In this document: positions 1 through 5,641 of the stretch, piece by piece | Layout: the number at the start of each line of letters is the position of its first letter | Position numbering within the stretch: position 1 is the first letter of the stretch | Source: Candidatus Omnitrophota bacterium | GTDB taxonomy: Bacteria; Omnitrophota; 4484-213 | Assembly: GCA_003645805.1 (NCBI GenBank) | Contig: QNCL01000048.1 | Location: 1-5,641 of the forward strand | Reading direction: 5' to 3' | DNA length: 5,641 bases | Made by a program: the position numbers and the translations under genes | Notes under the pieces: generated by a model | Databases searched by the model: none | What the model saw: the letters and a program-made list of their open reading frames with translations, nothing else | What the model was told of the DNA's origin: nothing

Positions 1-1091
1 AGGGCAAGGACAACCTCTAAACTCTCCCTATCTACATACTGAATATCATCAAAAAGAAAACACAAAGGAAGATGAGAGGAAAGGTGAGAAAGAAATTTAC
101 ACAACCCCGGGTATAAATACCTCTCCCCTTGCTCTTTCTTTGCTTCGTGAAGAGAAACAGTAGGGAACAAGGTCTTTATTGGGGGCAGAAAACTAAATAC
201 AGCACAGATCTCTAATTCAGGAATCCCTTGCAGGATATCCTCAGGAAGGCTATCAAGAACAGGAAGGTATTTGGACAGGGCTTGAGAAAGAGTATAATAG
301 GGTTGGAACAGATACCTCTCTTCGCATTTGACAAAAAGAGGAGCATATATTTCCTGAGTAGAGATAAATCTTTCAAATTCACTCAACAATCGGGTCTTGC
401 CAATCCCTAATTCTCCTGAAAAAAGAAAAATCCTTTTCTCCTTCTCTTCCTTTATCTCTGCTAATGCCGACTTCAAAAAAGAAATCTCTTTTTCCCTTTC
501 TATCAACAGGGAGCAAGGGAATCTATCCAGAATCTCCTTTTTCCAGAACAGGTCAAAGGTTATCTCAGAAGCATAAGAAACACGGTTTTTCCCTTTCTGC
601 TTGGAGATATATAAGGCTCTATCTGCAAGATTTATTAACTCTACAGGGCTTAGGGCATCCTTTGGATAACCAGCAATACCGATGCTTATACTTATATAAA
701 TATCCTTTCCTGAGCGAGTATCCCGGAAGGGATGAGAACTTATCTTTGCCAGCAGTCTCTGAGCAACATTAGCCACATCCTCAATTTGTAGATGTGAGAG
801 TATAACAGTAAATTCGTCTCCCGCATATCTTATCTTCTTGTCATCACTTTTAAGATTCCCGCTCAGTATCCCTGCTACTCCTTTGATTACCTCATCTCCA
901 AACAAATGTCCATAGGTATCATTGAGTAATTTAAAGTTATCTATGTCTATCATAAACACCCATAGATTATACTTCCCCTCCCTGGCAAGTTGAAGTTCTT
1001 GAGGAAGATATTGATGGAGATAACGGCGATTGAAGAGTCCGGTCAGATCATCCACCAGGCTCAGGTTTTCTGTTCTCTGGTTCTCTTCCAT
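1..1091 (-). CDS. GGDEF diguanylate cyclase fused to an AAA/STAND-type ATPase domain (partial, C-terminus beyond window)
   Basis: I translated this open frame by hand from the ATG at 1091; it has no stop before the window edge (363 codons plus two bases). Residues about 14-175 form a GGDEF domain: DDLTGLFNRR opening, metal/substrate segment FMIDIDNFKLLND (D49, N57, D66) and signature AGDEF at 90-94. Alanine replaces the first glycine, a change tolerated in some active cyclases, so synthesis of c-di-GMP from two GTP is plausible. The inhibitory I-site position reads KSDD (81-84) instead of RxxD, so feedback inhibition may be weak. From about residue 195 a P-loop ATPase follows, with Walker A GELGIGKT (226-233) and Walker B FLFDDIQ (345-351), resembling AAA_16/STAND signalling ATPases. 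No membrane segment or sensor domain precedes GGDEF, so the protein is probably cytosolic. It starts 10 bases after the upstream ATPase gene's stop with no clear Shine-Dalgarno, suggesting coupling. STAND proteins often end in TPR repeats, but that part is not visible. Confidence 0.9.
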   Translation of the reverse strand, partial: MEENQRTENLSLVDDLTGLFNRRYLHQYLPQELQLAREGKYNLWVFMIDIDNFKLLNDTYGHLFGDEVIKGVAGILSGNLKSDDKKIRYAGDEFTVILSHLQIEDVANVAQRLLAKISSHPFRDTRSGKDIYISISIGIAGYPKDALSPVELINLADRALYISKQKGKNRVSYASEITFDLFWKKEILDRFPCSLLIEREKEISFLKSALAEIKEEKEKRIFLFSGELGIGKTRLLSEFERFISTQEIYAPLFVKCEERYLFQPYYTLSQALSKYLPVLDSLPEDILQGIPELEICAVFSFLPPIKTLFPTVSLHEAKKEQGERYLYPGLCKFLSHLSSHLPLCFLFDDIQYVDRESLEVVLA

Positions 1092-1101
1092 CCTTTTTCT
1101 C

Positions 1102-2781
1102 TTAATCCCTTGCGGTTACGCGGTAGACCTCTTCAAGGGTAGTTATTCCTGCAAGAGCCTTATCTATTCCATCCCGACGCAAGGTAATCAGTTTTCCTTC
1201 TCTAATCGCCCACTCTTTAATCTCCTCAAAAGCTACCTCTTTAATTACCATCTCTTTTATCTTATCCTCCACCTTCAAAGCCTCCAACAACGGCACTCTG
1301 CCTTTATATCCACTATAATTACACTCCGCACATCCTCTTCCTTTATAGAATGAGAGTTTTTTATCTGCCTCCAAACCCATCTCTCTTAGCACCTCTTCGG
1401 ACAAGGAATGCACAGGTTCTTTACAGTTCTCACATATCCGCCTACACAATCGCTGGGCACATATCAGGATAAGAGAGGAAGCAACCAGATACCTCTCCAC
1501 TCCCATATCCACCAGGCGAGCAAAAGCACCGATAGCATCATTTGTATGTAAGGTGCTAAGAATCAACTGTCCGATAAGCGAAGCCTTTATGGCTATATCT
1601 GCAGTTTCTCTATCCCGAATCTCTCCCACCAGCACTGTATCCGGGGATTGCCTCAACAGACCGCGTAAGGCGGTGGCAAAACTTAGTCCAATATCTGGAC
1701 GCACCTGCACCTGTGTTATTCCATCAATCTGATACTCTACCGGATCCTCAATGGTTACTATATGTCTTTTAATAGTATTGAGTTTCATCAAAATAGCATA
1801 GAGGGTAGTGGACTTGCCACTACCTGTAGGACCGGTGATAAGGAGCATCCCGTGATCCTGTTCGATCGCCTCCTTTACCAGAGACAAGGGTTGAGGAGAG
1901 AAACCCAGGTCTTCTAATTTGACAAAGATACTGCGTTTATCAAGGATTCGGAGCACAAACTTCTCTCCAAAAAGGGTAGGAAGGGTAGAAACTCGAAAAT
2001 CTATCTCTTTTCCTTGAGTTTGGATATGAAATCTCCCATCCTGGGGGATGTAAAACTTGGTGATATCTAACCCAGAAAGAATCTTAAGGCGGGCGGCAAT
2101 CCCTCGCTGGCTCTTGGAAGGAAGTCTATGCGCCTCCTGAAGCATTCCATCAATGCGATAGCGCACTAACACTCCCTCTTCTTCTGGCTCAAGGTGAATA
2201 TCCGAAGCCCTTTTGTTTATTGCTTCATTGATGATGAGATTGACTGCTTCCACAATCGGTTGTTTTCTACTCTCCTCTATGATGGACTCCACCGCCTCCC
2301 TCTCTGTGGGTTTATTATAGTCTAATATCGTGGTAAGGGATTGGGGTTGTTTTTTATAACAAGTATTCAGACGCTCAATAATGTCCTTCTCCTTCCCTAA
2401 TACCTGTTTAATCTCATAACCCAATATAATCCTCAGATTATCCAGAGCAATAATGTCCAAAGGCTCGGCTACTGCAATAAGAAGAATATCGGCAAATAAC
2501 CAGAGGGGAAGAAAACAATACTTACGGGTTATCTCCTCGGGAATCAATCCAACAACTCCCTTTTCTATGTTGAACCTATTTACATCTATAAAGGGAATAA
2601 AAAGGTGATGCGAAAGAATAGCAATCATCTCCTCTTCGCTGATAAAATTCTCCTTTACCAATATCTCTGCCAAAGGCTTCCCTGTTTTTTTCTGTAAACT
2701 TAATGCCTTCTCCCAATCCTCCGGACTTATCTGTTTAGAGTCAAGTAAAATCTTGGGCAAATTTATCTTTGTGGCGCGCAT
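1102..2781 (-). CDS. GspE/PilB-family type II secretion/type IV pilus assembly ATPase, full length
   Basis: A 559-aa hexameric motor ATPase of the kind that drives pilus or pseudopilus extension from the cytoplasmic face of the inner membrane. Residues about 6-143 form a MshEN/T2SSE_N-like N-terminal domain, including the LP...AEPLDIIALD segment. The hallmark glycines of the c-di-GMP-binding MshEN repeats are replaced (LPK near 8-10, PLA at 36-38), so binding is doubtful. The ATPase core shows SDIHLEP (193-199), Walker A GPTGSGKST (317-325), Asp box VTIEDPVEY (342-350), Walker B VLVGEIRD (383-390) and His box ending STLHTND (409-415). Zinc-type cysteines C450, C453, C484 and C487 mark an extension-type ATPase rather than PilT. 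Unusual points: the usual GH before the His box is GQ (404-405), RQDPD is RQSPD, and the stretch before PQDGR is TKFYI rather than the usual AE(K/R)RL. The ATG lies 10 bases after the stop of the previous gene. Its AAGGAG (2782-2787) abuts the start codon, which is tighter than usual. GspE and PilB cannot be told apart here. Confidence 0.95.
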   Translation of the reverse strand: MRATKINLPKILLDSKQISPEDWEKALSLQKKTGKPLAEILVKENFISEEEMIAILSHHLFIPFIDVNRFNIEKGVVGLIPEEITRKYCFLPLWLFADILLIAVAEPLDIIALDNLRIILGYEIKQVLGKEKDIIERLNTCYKKQPQSLTTILDYNKPTEREAVESIIEESRKQPIVEAVNLIINEAINKRASDIHLEPEEEGVLVRYRIDGMLQEAHRLPSKSQRGIAARLKILSGLDITKFYIPQDGRFHIQTQGKEIDFRVSTLPTLFGEKFVLRILDKRSIFVKLEDLGFSPQPLSLVKEAIEQDHGMLLITGPTGSGKSTTLYAILMKLNTIKRHIVTIEDPVEYQIDGITQVQVRPDIGLSFATALRGLLRQSPDTVLVGEIRDRETADIAIKASLIGQLILSTLHTNDAIGAFARLVDMGVERYLVASSLILICAQRLCRRICENCKEPVHSLSEEVLREMGLEADKKLSFYKGRGCAECNYSGYKGRVPLLEALKVEDKIKEMVIKEVAFEEIKEWAIREGKLITLRRDGIDKALAGITTLEEVYRVTARD

Positions 2782-2791
2782 CTCCTTGAAC

Positions 2792-4024
2792 TCAATCTGG
2801 AGGGGTTACCCGATAAGCCTCCTCTAAACTGATCATCCCCTCTCTTGCCAGCGTCTCCGCTTCCTCTCGGAGTGTCCTCATTCCTTCACTACGGGCTAAT
2901 TCTTTTATTCTGTGCTCATCCAGTCTTTTAGAGAGAATAGCCTCTCTGATCTGGGCACTCATATATAGTATCTCAGAGATAAGTATCCTGCCTTTATATC
3001 CTGTGTTCATACACTCCTTGCATCCTTCTGCTTTAAAATAAGGTTGAGAAGGCAACCTCTTCCTACAAGAGGGGCAAATTCGGCAGGCTAATCTCTGGGA
3101 GATAATGGCAATAAGGGTAGCATTTATAAGAAAGGGTTCTATACCCATATCTACTAAGCGAATAATTGAGCCTGCAGCAGTGGTGGTATGCAAAGTGCTT
3201 AAAACCAAGTGGCCAGTAAGAGCCGCCTTTACAGCAATATCAAGGGTCTCAGAATCCCTTATTTCTCCTATCATAATTACATCCGGGTCCTGTCTTAAAA
3301 TAGCCCGTAAACAGCGTCCAAATACAAGCCCTGTTTTAGGATTCACCGAGACTTGATTTATTCCTTTTATCTGATACTCTACAGGATCCTCTACAGTAAC
3401 AATGTTCTTCTCAGGAGAAAGGATAAATCTCAGGATAGAGTAAAGGGTAGTGGTCTTGCCTGAGCCTGTGGGTCCGCATACCAAAATCATCCCATGGGGA
3501 AGAAGAACGGCTTGTTTTAACCTCTTCAACTTCTCCTCACTCATACCTAATTTATCTATATCCAGCAATCCTGTTGTTTTGTCTAAAACCCTTAAGGCTA
3601 CCTTTTCTCCGGTTATAGTAGGAAACACAGAGACACGAAACTCCACCTCTCGCCCTTTATATCTTATACGAAATTGCCCATCTTGAGGAAGTCTGTGCTC
3701 GGCAATATCCAGATCGGCAATAACCTTGATGCGAGAGACAATCAGAGAATGAAAGGATTTAGGAAGAAGTTCTACTTGGTGCAGGATGCCGTCGATGCGG
3801 ATACGAATGCGGGTGTTTTTCTCCAGAGGTTCAATAAGAATATCGCTTGCGCGCGAGTCGATAGCCTTCTCTAAGATGAAATTGGTAGCGCGAATGATAG
3901 GGGCTTGCTGGGTTAATTGAGTAAGTTCAGTAAGTTTAATCCTCTCGGGAGCCTGGATGGATAACTCTCCTAACTCCGCAAGAAGTTTCTCTATCTTACC
4001 CTTTTTCTCCTGAAGCGTGGGCAT
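2792..4024 (-). CDS. GspE/PilB-family secretion/pilus ATPase, short form lacking the N-terminal regulatory domain
   Basis: A 410-aa motor ATPase with the complete catalytic core but only about 40 residues before it, against about 175 in the downstream paralog. Visible motifs are SDILIEP (60-66; the usual histidine is leucine), LPQDGQF (112-118), Walker A GPTGSGKT (184-191), Asp box VTVEDPVEY (209-217), Walker B IMIGEIRD (250-257) and His box GHLVLSTLHT (271-280). Cysteines C317, C320, C335 and C338 form the zinc motif typical of PilB/GspE and absent from PilT. All nucleotide-site motifs are intact, so an active ATPase is expected. It is not a recent duplicate of the next gene, since the two differ throughout. 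ATG 4024 is the only usable start: an in-frame TAA lies at 4037-4039 and no ATG, GTG or TTG follows in the first 20 codons. No Shine-Dalgarno precedes it; a stem-loop lies there instead. Placement right after pilZ suggests the PilZ protein supplies the missing regulatory input, which is inference. Confidence 0.95.
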   Translation of the reverse strand: MPTLQEKKGKIEKLLAELGELSIQAPERIKLTELTQLTQQAPIIRATNFILEKAIDSRASDILIEPLEKNTRIRIRIDGILHQVELLPKSFHSLIVSRIKVIADLDIAEHRLPQDGQFRIRYKGREVEFRVSVFPTITGEKVALRVLDKTTGLLDIDKLGMSEEKLKRLKQAVLLPHGMILVCGPTGSGKTTTLYSILRFILSPEKNIVTVEDPVEYQIKGINQVSVNPKTGLVFGRCLRAILRQDPDVIMIGEIRDSETLDIAVKAALTGHLVLSTLHTTTAAGSIIRLVDMGIEPFLINATLIAIISQRLACRICPSCRKRLPSQPYFKAEGCKECMNTGYKGRILISEILYMSAQIREAILSKRLDEHRIKELARSEGMRTLREEAETLAREGMISLEEAYRVTPPD

Positions 4025-4034
4025 AAAGGCAGAA

Positions 4035-4059
4035 AGTTAACCAGTACTCTGGTTAAACT
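4035..4059 (-). promoter_or_regulatory. Stem-loop between pilZ and the short ATPase gene, occupying the ribosome-binding region
   Basis: TTAACCAG (4037-4044) and CTGGTTAA (4049-4056) are perfect inverted copies around the 4-nt loop TACT. The stem extends by two more pairs if base 4057 is bulged. It ends 10 bases before the ATG at 4024, and the bases between (TTTCTGCCTTT on the minus strand) hold no Shine-Dalgarno. There is no T-run after the stem on the minus strand, so a classical terminator is unlikely. It could be an RNA element that tunes the ATPase:PilZ ratio, a processing site, or a protein-binding operator. Confidence 0.5.
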
Positions 4060-4067
4060 ACTATTAT

Positions 4068-4406
4068 CTAAGTCTTGCCCAATCCCTTCTCCACCGCTTT
4101 CTTCAACATCTCCTTATGCTCTTTATCAATACTTAATATCTCCAGACGGGTATCATAAATAAGGTTTTTAACCACCTCACGCGATTCTACCACCCTTCCT
4201 AACAGGTTTATAGGGTGAGCATCTGCAAGTAACCTTATTCCTACTGCCAACTGGGTTCCGGGTTTGAAATACTTATTGGTAGTAAGAAGCATCCCCCCTA
4301 AACTTACATTCTTTGTCTGGGAGATGTCAGTATTATCAACCTCCTCAGAGACCCGATAAGAAACCACCAACTTCATATCCGCGCGTGGATGCCTTCGCTT
4401 TTCCAT
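4068..4406 (-). CDS. PilZ-domain protein, probable c-di-GMP receptor
   Basis: A small single-domain cytosolic PilZ protein of 112 aa. Both c-di-GMP-binding motifs are visible: RxxxR as RRHPR (residues 4-8) and (D/N)xSxxG as NVSLGG (33-38). It is therefore a canonical ligand-binding type, unlike the degenerate PilZ of Pseudomonas/Xanthomonas pilus systems. The rest fits the PilZ beta-barrel (GTQLAVGIRL, NLLGRVVE) plus a C-terminal helix (about 95-108). I chose ATG 4406 because AGGAG (4412-4416) sits 5 bases upstream. A longer frame from TTG 4424 would have its AGGAGG directly touching the start and adds six residues with no domain value. It is the first gene of the likely operon with the two motor ATPases and the GGDEF protein, and a promoter-like sequence precedes it. 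Expected role: bind c-di-GMP and act on a pilus or secretion motor. The partner is inferred from position only. Confidence 0.9.
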   Translation of the reverse strand: MEKRRHPRADMKLVVSYRVSEEVDNTDISQTKNVSLGGMLLTTNKYFKPGTQLAVGIRLLADAHPINLLGRVVESREVVKNLIYDTRLEILSIDKEHKEMLKKAVEKGLGKT

Positions 4407-4411
4407 CTTCG

Positions 4412-4416
4412 CTCCT
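4412..4416 (-). promoter_or_regulatory. Ribosome-binding site deciding the pilZ start
   Basis: AGGAG on the minus strand, 5 bases before ATG 4406. A second, stronger AGGAGG lies a few bases further upstream (4425-4430), directly against TTG 4424, which is too close to serve that codon. The 5-base spacing favours ATG 4406. Confidence 0.7.
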
Positions 4417-4478
4417 AAATACAACCTCCTGCCCGAAGCATCTTAAAGAAAAACCCTCTTCATTTTTCAACTGTGTAT

Positions 4479-4507
4479 AAAATACTATAAAAGAAAGAAA
4501 AAGTCAA
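4479..4507 (-). promoter_or_regulatory. Sigma70-like promoter for the pilZ-ATPase-ATPase-GGDEF operon
   Basis: On the minus strand a TTGACT -35 box (4502-4507) is followed, after 17 bases, by TATTTT (4479-4484) as -10. The -35 matches 5 of 6 consensus positions and the -10 matches 4 of 6. The surrounding 4425-4619 gap is very AT-rich and otherwise empty. A start near 4472 would give a leader of about 65 bases before pilZ. TATACA at 4474-4479 is another -10-like hexamer, but its 22-base spacing is poor. The call rests on sequence pattern alone. Confidence 0.55.
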
Positions 4508-4619
4508 GAAGAATATCCTTTTACATATAAGAAAAAGACAGAAGAAAAGGAATAAATTTTTCGACTTTCTTTAAATTCAATTCCGGGGCTTGCTTTAAAA
4601 GCATCTGCACCAAGTTTCT

Positions 4620-5321
4620 CTACCTCAAGTCTATCACTGCTTCACTGAGCTCTCTTTTGTCAAGATTCAGCACCCCTATCTTAAGTTGGACATAATCTGC
4701 CTTGGGCAGGAATATGAAACCGCTTACTAAATAACCAGGAGGGATCCTTCTCTTCTCCCAACTCAAATAATGCAGTTTTTCAGGAATATAGGAAGCGAGG
4801 GAATCTGCGCCTATCGCTGCACCCATAAGACCACCCATCACTGCTCCTACTCCAGCCATTCCTCCCACATCACTGCTGTCACCTCCCACTGCTCCCAATG
4901 CTGCTCCTGCTACTGCTCCCACAACCGCTCCTTTCCCTGCTCCTTTTATCGCTCCTCTGCTTATCTCTCCTTGCTCTACTCTCTCTATACTCTGATGCAA
5001 AGCATAGGCATTGAACATTAACCCGTCATTCAATACGCCAAAAATTTGCGATCTATCAATCTCAACACTCTCCTTCCCTTTGTTCTTCACAATCAACTTT
5101 ACAGGCAAGATGCCCTTCTTGTTCAAATCTACATTAAATTGAGCCTTTGATTGCTCCGCACTCTTTAAGATCTCACAGGCAATCACTACCTCCCCTGCCT
5201 CAGTATGCCAATAGTAGTCCTCCGGTGTTCGTATAGGAGTGACCTTCTCCTCAAAAGTAGCACATCCTGCAAACAGAGAGAATGTCAGTCCTGCCAAGAT
5301 AAATAAACCCACTCTTCTCAT
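4620..5321 (-). CDS. Glycine-zipper lipoprotein of unknown function
   Basis: A 233-aa predicted lipoprotein. MRR plus a hydrophobic stretch (4-19) leads to a lipobox-like LFAGC with the acylated cysteine at C20. Phenylalanine at -3 is less common than leucine but acceptable. Alanine at +2 would direct it to the outer membrane under the enterobacterial Lol rule. A periplasmic region (about 40-118) looks beta-rich (ILPVKLIVKNKG). Residues 123-172 are a Gly/Ala-rich glycine zipper: G at about every fourth position, in two helices split by GGDSSDVGG. Such segments insert in or associate with membranes. The C-terminal part (about 195-233) includes PPGYLVSGFIFLPKAD. I do not recognise the specific family. 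Start choice is firm: AAGGAGG (5326-5332) lies 4 bases upstream, and the ATG overlaps the xseB stop in ATGA, indicating translational coupling. A role in the envelope or as a pilus/secretion accessory is possible but unsupported. Confidence 0.85.
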   Translation of the reverse strand: MRRVGLFILAGLTFSLFAGCATFEEKVTPIRTPEDYYWHTEAGEVVIACEILKSAEQSKAQFNVDLNKKGILPVKLIVKNKGKESVEIDRSQIFGVLNDGLMFNAYALHQSIERVEQGEISRGAIKGAGKGAVVGAVAGAALGAVGGDSSDVGGMAGVGAVMGGLMGAAIGADSLASYIPEKLHYLSWEKRRIPPGYLVSGFIFLPKADYVQLKIGVLNLDKRELSEAVIDLR

Positions 5322-5551
5322 CTCTCCTCCTTGTCCTCCTTCTCTGAAGAAACCTCCTCTTCAAACTCCTTAACAATCTTGTTTACTTCCATCTCCGTGT
5401 GAGAGATTTTTTCCTTGCAAAATCTAATAAGCTCCATCGCTCGCTTGACCATCCTTGTTAGTTCATCCACATCTAAACTCTCCCTCTCCAGGTTTTCCAA
5501 AATCCTCTCCAACTCCTCTCTTGCTTGGTTATAACTGATTTTCTCCCCCAT
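5318..5551 (-). CDS. xseB: Exodeoxyribonuclease VII small subunit
   Basis: A 77-aa, almost entirely helical, charged protein matching the XseB family in length and pattern. The segment at residues 6-25 resembles the usual SFEEALAELEEIVxxLE motif, and a second helix (DELTRMVKRAMELIRFCKEK, 29-48) and third helix (about 49-66) follow. Several XseB subunits bind the large subunit XseA to form exonuclease VII, a cytosolic enzyme degrading single-stranded DNA from both ends into oligonucleotides. XseA is not in this window; in many genomes it lies just upstream, which here is beyond the right edge. I chose ATG 5551 because GAGGG (5558-5562) is 6 bases upstream and the family motif begins about 5 residues in. 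The longer GTG 5605 frame adds 18 basic residues and its start lies inside a palindrome. The acidic tail (EEEVSSEKEDKEER) is typical. The sequence is a divergent member, but alternatives are unlikely. Confidence 0.85.
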   Translation of the reverse strand: MGEKISYNQAREELERILENLERESLDVDELTRMVKRAMELIRFCKEKISHTEMEVNKIVKEFEEEVSSEKEDKEER

Positions 5552-5598
5552 CTTATTCCCTCTTTCCCTGTGCTTCACTCCTGTTTTTGTTCTACCTG

Positions 5599-5619
5599 TT
5601 TCCACCCCTGGGGTGGAAA
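5599..5619. repeat. Near-perfect 21-nt palindrome upstream of xseB
   Basis: TTTCCACCCC (5599-5608) and GGGGTGGAAA (5610-5619) are exact inverted copies around one central base, T5609. It lies about 48 bases upstream of the xseB start. There is no T-run on the minus strand after it, so it does not look like a terminator for an upstream gene. It could be an operator for a dimeric regulator, an RNA hairpin in the leader (9 pairs with a 3-base loop), or a copy of a dispersed repeat. Only one copy was seen in this window. Confidence 0.65.
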
Positions 5620-5641
5620 TGGGGTTTTACTTTATCAAAAA

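Noticed and set aside
228..772. Open frames on the plus strand at 228-410 and 464-772
   Set aside because: They lie antisense to the GGDEF-ATPase coding region, whose motifs are clear on the minus strand; their translations show no domain.
1030..1353. Plus-strand open frame opposite the end of the long ATPase gene
   Set aside because: Antisense shadow crossing the junction of two well-supported minus-strand genes; low-complexity hydrophobic translation with no family motif.
3105..3874. Three plus-strand open frames opposite the short ATPase gene
   Set aside because: They mirror conserved ATPase motifs on the other strand and have no recognisable domain.
4068..4424. Longer PilZ start at TTG 4424
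   Set aside because: Its Shine-Dalgarno abuts the codon, while ATG 4406 has AGGAG at 5 bases and begins right at the RxxxR motif.
4407..4472. A c-di-GMP riboswitch in the pilZ leader
   Set aside because: The likely leader is only about 65 bases, and I see no conserved GEMM-type core or paired stems in it.
4578..4603. Possible terminator after the lipoprotein gene (minus-strand TGCTTT/AAAGCA inverted repeat)
   Set aside because: The arms are six bases around a single base, so no proper loop can form without opening the stem, and no T-run follows.
4770..5021. Plus-strand open frame and apparent GCTCC-type tandem repeat in the lipoprotein gene
   Set aside because: Both result from the Gly/Ala-rich zipper codons on the minus strand; the units are irregular and follow codon periodicity, so this is not a DNA repeat array.
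5318..5605. Longer XseB start at GTG 5605
   Set aside because: It adds 18 residues with no match to the XseB pattern, begins inside the palindrome, and gives a protein longer than usual.

Overview
The window is a run of six genes, all on the minus strand and closely packed, from an AT-leaning bacterial genome. The reading order is from high to low coordinates: xseB, a glycine-zipper lipoprotein gene, a PilZ-domain gene, two GspE/PilB-type secretion ATPase genes, and the first 363 codons of a GGDEF protein fused to an ATPase domain, which runs off the left edge. Lipoprotein export, type IV pilus/type II secretion motors and cyclic-di-GMP signalling point to a Gram-negative-type bacterium, and a poorly characterised phylum is plausible. 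That placement is a guess; nothing in the window fixes the taxon.

Right part (5641-4620): a leader containing a near-perfect 21-nt palindrome precedes xseB, the exonuclease VII small subunit. xseB overlaps the lipoprotein gene by four bases (ATGA), so the two are probably co-transcribed and translationally coupled. The 195-bp AT-rich gap that follows (4619-4425) has no obvious terminator. It does hold a good sigma70-like promoter facing the next block, so transcription probably starts anew there.

Centre and left (4406-1): pilZ, a short GspE/PilB-like ATPase (410 aa, no N-terminal regulatory domain), a full-length GspE/PilB-like ATPase (559 aa with a MshEN/T2SSE_N-like N-terminus), and the GGDEF-AAA/STAND protein. 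The gaps are 43, 10 and 10 bases, so this looks like one operon. It joins a probable c-di-GMP synthase or sensor, a PilZ receptor and two extension-type motor ATPases. The inferred role is c-di-GMP control of a type IV pilus or type II-like secretion machine. No pilin, platform protein (PilC/GspF), secretin or PilT retraction ATPase is present, so the machine itself must be encoded elsewhere.

The most interesting points are the pairing of a PilZ gene with a motor ATPase lacking its own N-terminal domain, the GGDEF-ATPase fusion, and a stem-loop that takes the place of a Shine-Dalgarno site in front of the short ATPase. No RNA gene, mobile element, CRISPR array or plus-strand gene was found.
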